A DNA stretch of 64,000 nt from Aricia agestis (GCF_905147365.1 NC_056408.1:11842001-11906000), one strand, 5' to 3'; counted from the first letter of the stretch, positions 1-12,894 are shown. A program made the numbers and translations. The notes: generated by a model not told the origin, from the letters alone.

Positions 1-571
1 TTTGTAATGGTTATAAAATCAATCAAAACATATTTTATTGGTAAAATAATTTAATGAAATCATCCACGCATTCAAGTAATTGCATTGAAAACATCAAATG
101 AGTCGATTGAATAGCTTTAACAAATCATTTAAATTTAATCAATCATTTAAATCAATTATATTTTGAACTACCAGCTCCATAGCAATCATTATATCAATCA
201 GGTACATAATTTAAATTCATAATACGGGTCAATTTGATATTGTTTGTGATGAATTTGGAACATAACTTTGGGGCCAGGTTATGTTCAGGTAAAGTATCGA
301 ATTCTGTAAATTAGAGGGTCAAATTAAATTTCAGCGTAATTATGTTTAGTAATAAAGGTACGGTAAATTCTATATTATTTGTATAATATAAATACAGAGC
401 CTAGAAATGGGACCAAATTTTGCTCGGTGTTTTAGAAAAATATATAAAAGAAAATATAAATGAAAAAAAGCCATTACCAAAGTCACCAAGCGCATATACG
501 CTGGACGTTACTTGTATTGTGTACTTGTGTTTATAACATCCATACTTCTTACTAATATCATAATATTATAA
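1..571. other. No gene seen
   Basis: AT-rich sequence without an ORF of note or a repeat I recognise. Confidence 0.5.
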
Positions 572-807
572 ATCCATACTAATATTTTAAATGCGAAAGT
601 GTGTATGTCTGTCTATCTGTCTGTCAGTTACCTCTTCACGCCCAAACCGCTGAACCGATTTGGCTGGGTATGGATATATTTTGGGAAAAAAATATCTTAT
701 GTCCTTTTCCCGGGAAAGGAAATAGGATACTTTTTCCCGGGAAATGAACGGTTCCCGCATGTAAATGATTTTTGGCGCAACAGATTTGCGGGCGTCTATT
801 AACTAGT
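572..807 (+). mobile_element. Lep1-like Helitron copy
   Basis: Full-length copy of the commonest repeat of this window: ATCCATACTAATATT at the start, AAAGTGTGTATGTCTGTCTA, TTACCTCTTCACGCCCAAAC, CCGCTGAACCGATTT, then CCGGGAAAGGA and the end CTAGT. Lepidopteran Helitron-like (Lep1-type) elements have such CTAGT ends. Confidence 0.75.
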
Positions 808-973
808 AATAACTAATAATATAAAAACCCTCTTAATTATAAAATTTCATGGAGCCGCTTGCTGCTATTATTGATAAATTATATATTTTATTAATAATTA
901 TTTCATAAATAAACGTGACTGTCTTGTTTTAAGTATAAAACACTGAAGTACTTTAGGATAAAATATAATAATT

Positions 974-1364
974 AATCCCACCAAAAACATTTCTTGTGAA
1001 ATGTTGTGAAAAATATGTGAGATCTCGTGTAGAGCCAAGCTTCTGAATCTACACGGCCTAAATCTACTAACCCTTATATAAACAAATTCCAAACCAGTAA
1101 ATATGTATAGCTTCGCCGTTTCGCTACCGTCGCGGAGGTGATGCCAATATTTAGTTTCTGATCTGAAGTTAGTAACGAAACAGCCAAGCCACACATAATA
1201 AATATTTACTGGTATGTAGAATTTGTTTAAGTTAGGGTCAGTAGATTTAGGCCGTGTAGATTCAGAAGCTTGGCTCAGCATAAGATCTCATTTATCTTTT
1301 TCACAGGGTAAAACTTATTTGATCGTCTCGGCAACATTTTACAAGAAATGTTTTTGGTGGGATT
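974..1364. mobile_element. Long-armed foldback element
   Basis: Ends AATCCCACCAAAAACATTTC and GAAATGTTTTTGGTGGGATT, then inner arms around AGCCAAGCTTCTGAATCTAC and its complement. Arms are about 150 bp, so the whole unit can fold nearly end to end. The 127-codon minus-strand frame across it is a by-product. Confidence 0.75.
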
Positions 1365-1393
1365 TCAGTTCTTTTTTTAAGTTGGCAAGAACC

Positions 1394-1436
1394 AACTAAA
1401 AAACCTTTAAAGTACTTATTTAAAGGTTTTTTAGTT
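1394..1436. repeat. 18-bp perfect hairpin
   Basis: Arms AACTAAAAAACCTTTAAA (1394-1411) and its exact complement (1419-1436), 7-nt loop, 30 bp after the foldback element. Confidence 0.85.
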
Positions 1437-1499
1437 ACTGTCTACAATTCCCTGAAAACTATTACACCAATTTTATGTCCTAATTCATAAAATTATTGG

Positions 1500-1722
1500 T
1501 CAAAGTCTCATAATATCTCCATCCCCCCATTTTAGGGGATAGGGGCGAAAGTTATGTTTATGATTTTTTTGTTGGTTGTATTTAGTTTACGATGTATACT
1601 GAACTAAACTTAGAGATCACATACCAAATTTCAGCTTTCTAGCACTTCAGGAAGTAGCCAAATTTTGATGATCATCAGTGTGTCAGTGAGTCAGTATAAG
1701 CTATTCAATTAAGACCTTGTTT
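1500..1722. repeat. Dispersed repeat, Helitron-like body
   Basis: Contains ATACCAAATTTCAGCTTTCT and TGTGTCAGTGAGTCAGTATA, wording typical of lepidopteran Helitron-like repeats; no clear ends seen. Confidence 0.4.
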
Positions 1723-1873
1723 ATTTAATTAGCCCATTATTGACATCGTATCCTGAGAATATTAACTATCTGGCACATCGGAAAACGACTCTATGACGGT
1801 TCAAAAAGACGACGAAACACTTCGAGAAAAGGTAGGTAGTGTCCTTGCGCTTCGCTTGGCTCGCCTCGTGCAG

Positions 1874-1917
1874 ATGTACTTGAGATACTATAAGGTGATT
1901 TATAGTATCTTAAGTAC
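1874..1917. repeat. Hairpin, 18-bp stem
   Basis: TGTACTTGAGATACTATA pairs with TATAGTATCTTAAGTACA with one mismatch across an 8-nt loop. Confidence 0.8.
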
Positions 1918-3087
1918 ATTAAGGGAAATCGAAACCAGGAAATACGTAATATTTAATGAATTATTAAAATAGTTTTAAATTTTTAGTAGACTGTAGATAG
2001 TAGTAATTAACTTAAACCAAAAGTTTTTGCAGCGAAACGACGCGACGGCCGGTTTTACGAAGCAGATGTTTTCGATGCGATAACATTAATCGTTTAATAA
2101 ATTGCCTATAAATTCCATTTATACTCGAAAAGAGCAAAAATATGACGAAAAAGCCAACTGTGGATACAGAGCTCGCGTCGTCTGCAAACAGTCACACACG
2201 TTGGCAATTTCATTATGCTAATAACTGAAATAAAGCGACGCCAGAGCCTAGCTCTAGGCTACAAAACTAATAACATAACACAGTATATTTCGCTTTAATA
2301 TGATCTGATATTTCGTTATTTATAGGGCAATAATTATTATATTATATACAGGTATATAATATATACGTATACAGAGTGCAATTAAACTTACCTGCCAAAT
2401 TTTTCCACGACTTCGGTACCATTAGGAGAGTCCATTTAACAATCGTAGTAATCAACAAGTAAATAAAATTTTATTATAATATTAAGTAAGATTGAATACT
2501 TATTTAATGTAATATATTTTTATACTCCACCATTATCCAATAGTTTAGGGATGGACGGAGACATCCGTGTCTCTGCCAATCTCCGTAAGTTTTATTTACG
2601 AGTTTACTTTACTTACATCATAATTATCAAGAATTTGGATTGCTTGATCTTAGTGTCGGAATTATAAAAGGTTAAAAGTTGTATTCTAATCTCTCACCAT
2701 CAGTCATTCTTTCTATTTATGTATTGCGTACCATGCACACACACATAAACTTTACAAAGTCACAGGTGTACAAAATAGCTATAAGCTGGTTTTGATTAAA
2801 ACGGCTATTATCACTGAAACCGAGATATTATATCTTATATTCCACATTCAAATACTCGCGCCATCGTGTTACCCAACCAAATACAGCGCGGGCGCACGAG
2901 AAAAAAATGCCACCCTTTCTTTTCTGAAAGAATTCAAAACTATAAATCGAATAACTTTGCTAGTGATTTAGTTACTTACCGAATTATTCTCAATAAAAGT
3001 TTCTGTGGCACCAATTAGTCGTCTTCAAAGATTTTCGCTAGCCGGCTGGCGAAGTCGCGACGTTGGTGGTATTTCTTCAGTGCCTTT
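1918..3087. other. No gene seen
   Basis: AT-rich, with a small GC-richer patch at 2870-2910. Nothing assigned. Confidence 0.5.
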
Positions 3088-3244
3088 CCAGCAGCCTTAG
3101 CATGGCCACAGTAAAAATGTAAAAGAATAGAAACACTGGAGATAATAAAGTAGCCGCGGTATAGATCGGAACGGTACCTTCAGTTTATTCCCGCAGTGGT
3201 TCTATACTTTCACATTTCTACTGTGGCCATGTTAGGGCTGCTGG
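3088..3244. mobile_element. Foldback MITE
   Basis: Left CCAGCAGCCTTAGCATGGCC, right GGCCATGTTAGGGCTGCTGG; pairing continues for about 50 bp on each side with a few mismatches. Confidence 0.75.
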
Positions 3245-3789
3245 TGAGTCATTGTGCTTTTTTCCACTACCACAAATTAATTTTACGTTTTTAAGCTGGA
3301 CATTCAGTTTTAACATTCTCCAATATGTTATGAGACTTAAATTATATTACTGCGGTAACAACGAAGCGGATTGTTTTAAATTTTAAAATAATTAATGTAC
3401 GTGAAGATTATAATAAATCACATGAGTAGTTTGGAGTTAAAAGAGACACGAATACGCTTTTAAATCATCCATCAACCAAACTTTTTATGACATCCAACGT
3501 TTAACGTAGATAATAGCATGATGTACAATGAATACAAATTGTTTTGTAGGCGATTTCTCGGAAAATGCTCGCCTTTGTACTTACGTAATGACGTGAGCGT
3601 CAGTGATAGATGTTTTATTCAGAAACCTTTTTATTAAGCTTTATTACAAAATAGCTATAAATAGATTTGTATGTTTGCGTAAACTTAAGTGTTCTAGGTG
3701 CACTTGTTCAAGTTTCATAACATAATGTAAAACATCATCTTAGTATATTAACTATAATCTAGATTGATTCCCAATATCCTAATACAACT

Positions 3790-3945
3790 ATTATAAAAAT
3801 GGAAGTGTGTCCGTCTGTTACCTCTTCATGCTTAAACCACTGAACCGATTTTTCTGAAATTTGGTATAGACATACTTTGAGTCCCGGGAAAATGTGCTGT
3901 TTCCGCGCAATAAACGAATTAACATTGTTTACGTCTACAGGGTGT
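3790..3945 (+). mobile_element. Lep1-like Helitron copy (3'-truncated)
   Basis: Begins in the ATTATAAAAATGGAAGTGTG region and keeps GTTACCTCTTCATGCTTAAA and ACTTTGAGTCCCGGGAAAAT, but lacks the CTAGT end. Confidence 0.6.
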
Positions 3946-4005
3946 CACATATTGTGAAGTGAAAATACTTTTGGGGGTGTATGAGTTCCCTGTATTTACT
4001 TTATA

Positions 4006-4116
4006 CAGTGTGTAACAAAAATAAGTGATAAAACTTTAGGGTGTGTACAAGTATGTCTCTCTACAAGGAACACGTACACACCCTAAAGTATTATCACTTA
4101 GTTTTGTTACATCCTG
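4006..4116. mobile_element. Short foldback MITE (TGTAAC family) with TATA flanks
   Basis: TIRs CAGTGTGTAACAAAA and its counterpart TTTTGTTACATCCTG; flanked by TATA on both sides (4002-4005 and 4117-4120). Internally deleted compared with the ~250-bp copies at 29891 and 39179. Confidence 0.8.
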
Positions 4117-4154
4117 TATACCATTATCTTATATCTTTAAACGAGCAATTCTTG

Positions 4155-4307
<153 letters not shown>

Positions 4308-4316
4308 CACCAAGAA

Positions 4317-4473
4317 TTGCTCTGGCAACTGGCAAGGGCCCGAGCGTCACGAGTTTCCCCATACAAAAGTGAAAAAAAATTTTGGTCTTTCAGCGCTGCT
4401 ACTTTCACAGTGAACTCTCTACAAGGAACACGTATACACCCTAAAGTATTATCACTTGTTTTTGTTACACCCT
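4317..4473. mobile_element. TGTAAC-family MITE, 3' half
   Basis: Holds CATACAAAAGTGAAAAAAAA, TACTTTCACAGTGAACTCTC and ends TTTTTGTTACACCCTG, matching the right half of the copies at 29891-30142 and 39179-39423. Confidence 0.7.
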
Positions 4474-4744
4474 GTACTTATATATATATAATTGGAATCT
4501 CGGAATCGGCTCCAACGATTTAATGAAATTTAGTATATAGGGGGTTTCGGGGGCGATAAATCGATCTAGTTAGGAATCATTTGACAGCTATTGGCGAATA
4601 ATAATACTATTTTGTTAACAACAAATTGTTTTAACGACCATCAGATGGCGTTATTAAGTAACACGAAGTCAATGAGTGTTTGCTATACCGAGCAAAGCTC
4701 GGTCATCCAGGTACTGTTTTATAATACAGAGTAACTTTATTTTA

Positions 4745-4810
4745 TGTATGGGCAAGTTCATGATGCTGGGGTGTCTCTAAAGTATAATCACTTAGTTTTG
4801 TTACAACCTG
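4745..4810. mobile_element. TGTAAC-family MITE, end fragment
   Basis: Ends TAGTTTTGTTACAACCTG after a short TCTAAAGTATAATCACT segment, the family's right end. Confidence 0.55.
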
Positions 4811-5116
4811 TAATATTACGTCTGATTTTTATTTTTACAAAAAAAAAATTACAATAATACGAATTTTGTTTGTCTGTCTATATGTGATAATTTTACTCGC
4901 TTGAGCTAAAATATGTTTAAGATGAATTGACTATGGAAATTATTTGAGAGTCGGAAAAATGTACGGACACCGCGGGATAAACAAGTTTAGAAGCAACGAA
5001 GTTGTGGCAATAAAGATCTACGGTCGAATTATGAAACCTCCTTTTTTGAAGTCGCTTAATAAAGAAAATTAAAATAAGGTTGGTAAATAGTGTAATAAGT
5101 AATAACCCTGGGACTA

Positions 5117-5684
5117 TACCCTGTTACGAAAAAACGCTGTATCCTGTAATACGTCAACTTTAAAAAATATAGTTTATTTTTTTTTAACTTCAGATCGTTA
5201 CCAAATGTTATCCAGTGTAGATAGGTGGTATATGGTTTCTATATGAGCTGATTACTTATAATGTTTCCAAATTTTCATTTGAACATAGTTTACGGCTATC
5301 ATATGTTTTTTAATTATCTTAAAATACAATAAAAACATGTGCCTGCAATATTACAAAGCTTACATAAAATATTAAATAACTCAGCTTGCAGCGTTTTGAA
5401 AAAATAAAAATAAGCTCAAATTTGGGCGATTGTTATCCTACTACGGGTACAAATTAATATAAAATAAATAAAAATACAAAGCGCTGTAAGCGTTACAGCG
5501 TTTTGCAGAAGTATTTCACCCACATTTTTGTTACAGCAAAATGATACATGGAATATTTTAATTAAAATTGTCCTCAATTTTTTGGGTTCAATCAATATTA
5601 CAAAGCTTACATCAAGTACATAAATTTAGACTATATTATTACAAAACGATGTAACCCGGCTTGCATCGTTTTGTCGTAACAGGG
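5117..5684. mobile_element. TIR element with internal ACAAAGCTTACAT repeats
   Basis: Left CCCTGTTACGAAAAAACG, right CGTTTTGTCGTAACAGGG. The interior repeats TTACAAAGCTTACAT twice (near 5351 and 5596) and has GCTGTAAGCGTTACAGC near 5484. Non-autonomous, no ORF. Confidence 0.65.
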
Positions 5685-5993
5685 CCGCAGAGGATAATCT
5701 CTCTCGATAGTTATCTGAGTGACGTTCCAGACAAGACAAGACAAGACTAGACTACTGTAATATGTATGGAAGGTGACTTACATTGAGGCTTACTGGCTAG
5801 CCGATTAGGTAATGGTTAAGTTATTAGTAACTTGTGTCCAATTTATTTATGCCTCTGCCTGCCTCTTACATAGGCCAATATATTTCTTCCTTCTATTTCA
5901 CCACCATTAACGTCAACCAAGTATCCGAGAGTATACTGGGTAGTGCACACGACGACTAAAATCGACTTCACATTGTTGATTCGTTCCAAAATA

Positions 5994-6127
5994 TATAGTC
6001 TGGCTTATAAGTGAAGAAATTAAAAAGTGACAACATCGTAGTGTCATCCCTTTTTTCTTAGATTGATTTGAAAGGGATGAAACTACGATGTTGCCACTTT
6101 TTAATTTCTTCACTTTTATGCCCGACA
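5994..6127. mobile_element. Foldback MITE (TATAGTCTG family), copy 1
   Basis: Arms from TATAGTCTGGC and GAAGAAATTAAAAAGTG to their complement near 6127; the loop AGATTGATTTGAAAGGGA is shared with copy 2 at 29200-29337. Confidence 0.8.
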
Positions 6128-6853
6128 GTGCATTGACGTTTAATTACTTTGTTGCAATTTCTATAGTGACGTAAAGCTCTTGTCTTACCAGTGGCACGGC
6201 AGTGATGCTTTGGCCAGTGCCTGTACTGGGTTTAATTTCGAAACCTACACTTTCTATATAGCTGATATTATAAACTCTGATATTATTATTGCCATTCTCA
6301 GCCCTCATATTCCATGCGCCAAAACATCCTTATACCTACGTCTATGTCAAGAGATAACTTAACTTTACTGCACACATTGGCGGCGAACAATTAGGGTTTT
6401 TTCATTTTGAAAATAGGCCAAAGCCAGCATGACTCAAGAAAAGGAACCATTAATCTTTGTTACTTTTTAATTTCGCAAAAATTTTGTGTGGCATTGAGAA
6501 ATTTATAAAAGTGGAAGAGTTGAATTATAAAAACACATTAAAAGTTTCGCCGGAGGATTTGGATTAACTTTTTATTTGAGATATTAATTCGCCTCATTAC
6601 AACTTTACGACGCAATCTATTTGTAGCTTTTAAGCTATATATAGCTTTATACAATGCGATTTTATAAGTTGGTAGTGTACGTTACGTGCTAAGCTCTCGC
6701 GTCTAGAGTAAAAGCTCTGAAGTGACGTAATCCTGTAAAGAAGCATCAGTATTATCAACGAACAACGAAGTAACATCAAAACATATAAAAAAATAAAAAA
6801 GGCATCCATTGTTACGAATTGTACGGTTCTTTTCAAACGGGCTTGGCTCTTAT

Positions 6854-7009
6854 CGGGACTTAAAGCGACTTATTCTAGTAGTGATGCTACTACGAGTACA
6901 TACTTACTAGTCCCCTCGTGACCACGGCCGTTGCAACACGGCCGAAACGTCGAGAAAAAGTATGTACTCGTAGTAGCATTACTACTAGAATAAGTAACGT
7001 AAAGTCCCG
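6854..7009. mobile_element. Foldback MITE with 52-bp arms
   Basis: Left arm 6854-6905 (CGGGACTTAAAGCGACTTAT...) and right arm 6958-7009 are complementary with few mismatches. The loop holds ACACGGCCGAAACGTCGAG, a motif I know from lepidopteran repeats. Confidence 0.8.
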
Positions 7010-8251
7010 ATTTAAAAGTTTTAATTCCCATGTATCGACAGCGGTATCCAACCACGAAAATCCTTTTATATGATCTCAGGGAGCCCGAGGGACATGCTAA
7101 AGCTGTCCTTGGAGAGACGAAAATAGGAGTAGGTAATATTCCAATAAAAGTAGCTCCATGATAATGTACTTAAAGTACATACAAAATATAAATGACTGTA
7201 GCCTTTTCAAGTGCTCAGGGTTGAGACTTAGGTCACGTTGTGGCCATTAATCGTGGAAGTAATGTGACACATTCCCTCTATATTTCAAACTAATTTTTGT
7301 TTGAATCTGAATTCATTCTAACTGAATGAATTCCATGCGCAACTCTATGACTTATTATTTTTAAAAACAATATCTGCTATGATAAACTCGAAAAAAAAGA
7401 AACAAACTGAACGTCCTACCCAGTTTATAAAACGAACGATTCTAAGAACGTGTTCGAAAATAACTTCCAAAAGTATTTATGAAAATTTCAATCACATAAT
7501 CTCTTTACTTCCAGTGTATTTAAATATCTTAGCACATTGAATAAATAGAAAAAAAGCGGCAAACAGTAATTTTCCCGTCTTTACTCATTAGACAGTTCTC
7601 TGTGTAGTTCTTGTTCATGGAATATTATAAAGGTACATTAATTATTCAAATAATTTATTACAAGTTGTTAAGAAAGACTTAGACGGTAATATAGCTAAAA
7701 TATTTTACTTGTTGAATGTTGGTACTACATGAAATAAGTAGGCAGAAAAAACAAATATTATGTAATAGTGTAAGTATACTTAACAGATATAGAGATACAT
7801 AAATTATTGTCATCGTTTCATAAAATGAGAGTTAAGCCTAGTAACACAACTAAATTAATACTTATTATCATACTTCTAAAATTAAATAATTATTGCGAAA
7901 TAACAATTTTACATATTGACATTCTTTACCAGGAATTTGATAATAATATAATTTAAAGAATGTTAGGCTTTTTAAATAAATCAAACAACAACATCGTGAC
8001 CTTTTTATAATATTCTACTTAACATTTCAATGAAAGGAAATTTATTTTAACGAATTTTCTCGAATTACTGATAATAAAGGTCACCTAAGCCTTTAATTGT
8101 GTTTTACGAAGTAATATCTTAAACTTACTGGGTAAACTTTTGCCAGACATTGCTTAAAGTGACCCAAATTTCGGTTCCTTGAAATTTTTAATGATAAAAG
8201 AACATGACCATGTTTTGTGTATCTAAATACGACTGTAAAACAAAACAATTT
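7010..8251. other. No gene seen
   Basis: AT-rich and apparently single-copy within the window; no ORF or TE ends recognised. Confidence 0.5.
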
Positions 8252-8560
8252 ATCTTATATATAAAATTCTCGTGTCACAATGTTAGGCCGCGTACTCCTC
8301 CGAAACGGCTTTACTGATTTTAACCAAATTTTATATGCATATTCAGTAGGTCTGAGAATCGGCTACTGGGTACTTTTTAAATTGATAAGTGAATTTGTTG
8401 AATAAATAATAGTAAATTATTACAACTCGAGACTGACGGCGACCATTGTTTGTGCGACGGGACATGACGGGATAGCGATCGACGTTGCCATGGCAACATG
8501 CTTATTTAGTCACTTCAATAAAATAATATGGGCGAAGCAACGTTTGCCGGGACAGCTAGT
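8252..8560 (+). mobile_element. Helitron-like element (GGGACAGCTAGT type)
   Basis: Begins TATATATAAAATTCTCGTGT and ends AACGTTTGCCGGGACAGCTA then GT. A related short copy is at 14516-14650. Confidence 0.7.
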
Positions 8561-9005
8561 ATAATATAAATATTAAATATATAACAAATGACGTTGTATG
8601 GCTTATCAGTCATTTTAATTTGGTAAAAATATTATTTACGGCACTATCTAGAATTAAAAAGTACCAGCCACTTTTTCCGTGAAAATTTGATTACTAAAAT
8701 ATTGAAATAAAATACTATTCCCGGAAATTTCACGCTGCCGTCGATACTGATATTTTTTCAATTTTTTTTCCATTACATAGTGCTGAAGGATTTAGGTAAT
8801 TTTAATTATTATAATAATCATAACTTGGACATTTTCATACAATAAACCTATTCAGTATGTGTTATCAATTATCATAATATCACCGACTTCGTACCTGCTA
8901 AGTCCTGTAACTTTAAATACATCTGGCGAAGACAATCTTTGAATTAAAGTTTAAAATTTGATCAAAATCATCAATTCTCTTTTTTACGTTATAGGTACAA
9001 GGTAT

Positions 9006-9266
9006 AATAAAATATAGTGATAATTCTTTAGGGTGTATAACTGTACAACGTACATGAGTCCCTCGTATAGAGTTCACTGTGAAAGTAGCAGCGCTGAAAG
9101 AGTAACTTTATTTAAACTTTTTTACGTGAAAATTCACGATGTTGGGGCGCTTACTCAATACTCATGCAAATTACAAAAAATGCTCTTTCAGAACTGCTAC
9201 GTTCCCAGTGAACTTTACTGTGATACATACACAAACTAAAGTTTTACTTTGCTTTGTTAAAATCTG
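9006..9266. mobile_element. TGTAAC-family MITE, diverged copy
   Basis: Keeps TTCACTGTGAAAGTAGCAGC and GCTGAAAGAG of the left half and the right end GCTTTGTTAAAATCTG; the left TIR is damaged. Confidence 0.55.
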
Positions 9267-10301
9267 TATACTATCAATAGTATCGTAATTAGCTATCATG
9301 TCACATGTGTCTTTCTGATATATATAATTCAGTGAACATCAAACAAGGGAGTATGACAGTCGGGGTGTAATCCGGCATCAGGCAAGTCTATTACCGAGTA
9401 CGTGTGTTAAGCACATCACAATATTGTACGTAATGGTTAGGTTAGGTTAGTTAGTTCGAACCTCGAGGGCTCTGACCCGGTTCGGTGACGTTAAATTTCA
9501 ATGGAAATTACTCAAGGTAAAGCCAACATATTATTACTGAACACGATGTATTAAAAAGGCTTAACAAGGCAACTAAACTATACTGGCTATTACTTTGTTT
9601 TAAACATAATGGATACAGTTTACTGCTTTTATTTTTATGCTTGTTATTAGCAGATTAGGTTAGGATAAACACGTCAACTAATCAACAAAGCTATCGATAA
9701 GATAAACTTTTATTAAAACACCACAGAAACTGGGATTTATTTGCAGTGATGCTAACCGAACTCCAGGGGAAAAATATTACATTTAATTACGCCTATATCA
9801 TCATTACAACTGTTCCCATTCCGACAAATACCGATTTATACGAATTCGTTAAAAAGCTACAAAATCCTATATCGCCAATATAAAGTGAGCGACGTGCAAA
9901 TAAAAGTCCAATGCAAATAATCCCGAACGCGCGTATCGACACGAAAAATTGTTTGATGTAGATGTAGGTCGTAAAAAAGAAATTTTAAATACCGTTCTAA
10001 AGCGATTGTTTAAATACTCCAAAAAAACCGAGAGGCGCCTAACAATGTACATTTTTCGGATTGGAAGCTGCGTGATCGATTGAATTTTTTTTAACACGTT
10101 TTCAGCGATGGAAAATATTTCAGTATTTTTCAATAGCTCTTGTTAGCGGAGTGCTTCATTATAATTTTATACGGATTTTTTGGCTCTATTGTTTTAAACG
10201 TGTCGGTCGGGGTAAAGTCCAAATGATTTTTCATTCTTCGCTCACGGGAATTGTCATTTTAACGTTGCAGATTCCTATTATTAAGTGAGCAAACGTCTGT
10301 T
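9267..10301. other. No gene seen
   Basis: Holds three TTAGG-like units near 9433-9450 and an 88-codon minus-strand frame (9867-10133) that I do not recognise and consider chance. Confidence 0.4.
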
Positions 10302-10374
10302 GCCTCAGTAGTCTAGTGGTTTGGAGCTTTAGAACGCTCTTGACGAGGAGATCGTGAGTTCAATTCCAGCGTTG
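10302..10374 (+). mobile_element. tRNA-like head of a SINE
   Basis: GCCTCAGTAGTCTAGTGGTT resembles an A box and GTGAGTTCAATTCC a degenerate B box of a pol III promoter, 45 nt apart. No matching acceptor stem, so a SINE head and not a tRNA gene. The SINE body may extend to about 10590, where GACGCGGAGGCATT occurs. Confidence 0.55.
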
Positions 10375-10599
10375 GATCAACGTTGTTTCTACGTTTAATT
10401 AAAGTAATACAAGCTGATCAATAGAGCTTTCGCCAATAGTGTCGATCATCCATCCTTCGCGATAGTCAAGGAAGAGCGAATTTTCGAATAATGCGCAGAT
10501 ACTTGAGCACTATAAAATTAAACCTGAAGTCCAGTTCCAATTAAACCGGCCTACGTCACCGAAACCGACGCGGAGGCATTATTATTAGTGAACAAGTGA

Positions 10600-11512
10600 G
10601 TTTCTCGATGTTTATTATAATAACAAGGTTGATATCAGATCCGTACCGCTTTGGATTTGCTTCAAGGATATCGAGTATCATATTGTGAGCTTACCGGGAT
10701 AATCGTCTGACACACATTGTTTATAAGTTTGTGTTTGGTAACACTTAGCGCAAACTTTATAAGGGTGTCGAATGAAAGATGTTTATAATAGAAGTAGGTG
10801 TACATTTAATTACTATTTAATTTTGCCCGTAACTTCGTTTGCTTAGAAGTTTATGACGCGGGAACCGTATATGTTTTCTTGACGAAGACTATCTTATGGT
10901 ATTTCTTAAAAACTCTAAATAACTCTATACCACATTTAATCAAAATTAAAAAAAATATAGACACAGATAGAATATGGATGTGGAAATCAAATATTTTAAT
11001 TTTGTTATATACTTAAAGCGAGGATAAACCCCAATTTGTTATTCCGTGACTCCTGGTTTACCTAGTTCCAATATAATAACGAAGTGTTAAAAATATGAGA
11101 TATAAAGCACAATATTCAAAATACCTTAAACCATAAACATTTTAATGAAACGTAATACTTTGGCTGTAATTAATTTACAAACTTACCTCCTAAAAAACTC
11201 TATTTCATCGAAATATAAGTATTAACTAGGATAATTGTACATTTTATTTAAATAAATTGTTAGTAAATCTATATTAAAAATTCTTTAACTGAACAATTTT
11301 GTTTTTTAATATTTATTTCCTAAGATATTTAAAAAAAACATGAAAAATAGAGAAGATCCGCCCGAGAACCTACAGTATTATGCTAAGCTAAAATGAATCT
11401 TATTGCGATGCGTATACGCTTGGTCTTTGGTTGTGTGCAAGGTTATCGTTTTTGATTGAGAGCTGAATAAATCAATAGATAATACGTTGTCTAAACTTTG
11501 CACATGGTTTTA
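10600..11512. other. No gene seen
   Basis: AT-rich sequence, nothing recognised. Confidence 0.5.
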
Positions 11513-11852
11513 CAGAGTGTAACAAAACAAAATGATAATACTTAAGGGTATAATATCTTATATCTTTAAACGAGCAATTCTTGTATTATCATATAATTCG
11601 GAATCTGCTCTAACGATTTTCATGATATTTAGTATACTTATAGGGGGTTTCGGGGGCGATAAATCGATCTAGCTAGGAATTATTTTTAGAAAATGTAATT
11701 TTATTCGTGTTTTATCGAATACCGAGCAAAGCTCGGACAAATAGCTAGTAATATTATTATTATGCGTCCCTAGTATAGATCTCAGAGTGAACTCTATACG
11801 GGGGACTACTACTATACTGTAAACTCAAAGTACTTTGTTTTGTTACACTCTG
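11513..11852. mobile_element. TGTAAC-family MITE interrupted by a Helitron-like element
   Basis: Left end CAGAGTGTAACAAAACAAAA, right end TTTTGTTACACTCTG, flanked by TA/TATA. The Helitron-like copy 11553-11749 sits inside it. Confidence 0.75.
11553..11749 (+). mobile_element. Helitron-like element (AGCTAGT type)
   Basis: TATATCTTTAAACGAGCAAT, then GGGTTTCGGGGGCGATAAAT and the end ACCGAGCAAAGCTCGGACAA ATAGCTAGT. The internal (TA)n is not expanded here. Confidence 0.75.
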
Positions 11853-12079
11853 TATAGTGGCATTCTTATGCACAGTAAAGTAAACACAGTAATATCAAAT
11901 GCACAGTAATTGCATGTTTCTACAAATGCAACACATTTCCAATCCATTAAGGTTTGTGTGTTTAACGACAAATATCAATTTTGAAATGATGTTGAATTAT
12001 AGAGCGATTGAAGTAAATTAAATGGACTGTCTGTACACAGCGGTAACATTTATATGCAGTTCAATAACAAGATAATATT

Positions 12080-12246
12080 CTAAAATAAAACCGACTTCAA
12101 AATTCCTTACCTCAAAAACTACTGTACCATTTTCATGAAACTTGCAGTATTCTCTAAGTTGAACAATGAACAACACTGTACATCAAAAAATAATTACTTA
12201 TATCGATTTGTAGTTTCGGAGATATTATGCGAACACAAACATAATA
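12080..12246. repeat. Dispersed repeat (AACCGACTTC type)
   Basis: Starts AAAACCGACTTCAAAATTCC and has CATTTTCATGAAACTTGCAG; wording typical of lepidopteran dispersed repeats, ends unclear. Confidence 0.4.
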
Positions 12247-12368
12247 TTACCTGCATAATATTATACTTTTCAAGTTTACGAGTAGCACATTTGTTCAGTT
12301 GAGTTTTTTAAATACAACTTTGCACAACCAACATCAATCATGGCCCATGGGCAACATAATATATTTAT

Positions 12369-12668
12369 ACATGGGAGAGCCATGCTTCGGCACGAATGAC
12401 GTTCTCACAGAAAAACGGCGTGAAACAGCGATTGCGCTGTGTTTCGACGAGTGAGTGAGTTTACCGGAGGCCCAATCCCCTACCCTATTCCCTTCCCTAC
12501 CCTCCTCTTTTCCCTTCCCTTCCCTACCCTCCCCTATTACCCTATTCCCTCTTAAAAGGCCGGCAACGCGTCTACAGCTCTTCTGATGCTGCGAGTGTCC
12601 ATGGGCTACGGAAGTTGCTTTCCATCAGGTGACCTGTTTGCTCGTTTGCCCCTTTATTTCATTAAAAA
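12369..12668 (+). mobile_element. Poly(A)-ended SINE-like element (GGGAGAGCC family)
   Basis: ACATGGGAGAGCCATGCTTC to CATTAAAAAAAA, with the longest C/T-rich spacer (CCCTTCCCTACCCTCC units) of the copies seen. A part of the head between CACGAATG and ACGTTCTCAC is deleted. Confidence 0.7.
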
Positions 12669-12894
12669 AAACCAAGTAGTCGTTTTTATAGTGCCCAAGT
12701 ATAGGCGCAAAACGCAAAGAAATTCGTAGTTCCTTTTACTGTCATTTCTCAATGGGACGAATAGACCAGCGAGAAATTGGGCGTAAAACTAACTAGGAAT
12801 ACTATGTCCATCTGAGGTATCTCATTCTTCTTGTCAGACAATCAGGTAATCACCAATTAGCTAACTCGGGCTTACTCAACTTTATACTAAAAGT

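Noticed and set aside
9433..9450. Three TTAGG units (insect telomere repeat)
   Set aside because: Too few and common in lepidopteran introns; no telomere nearby.
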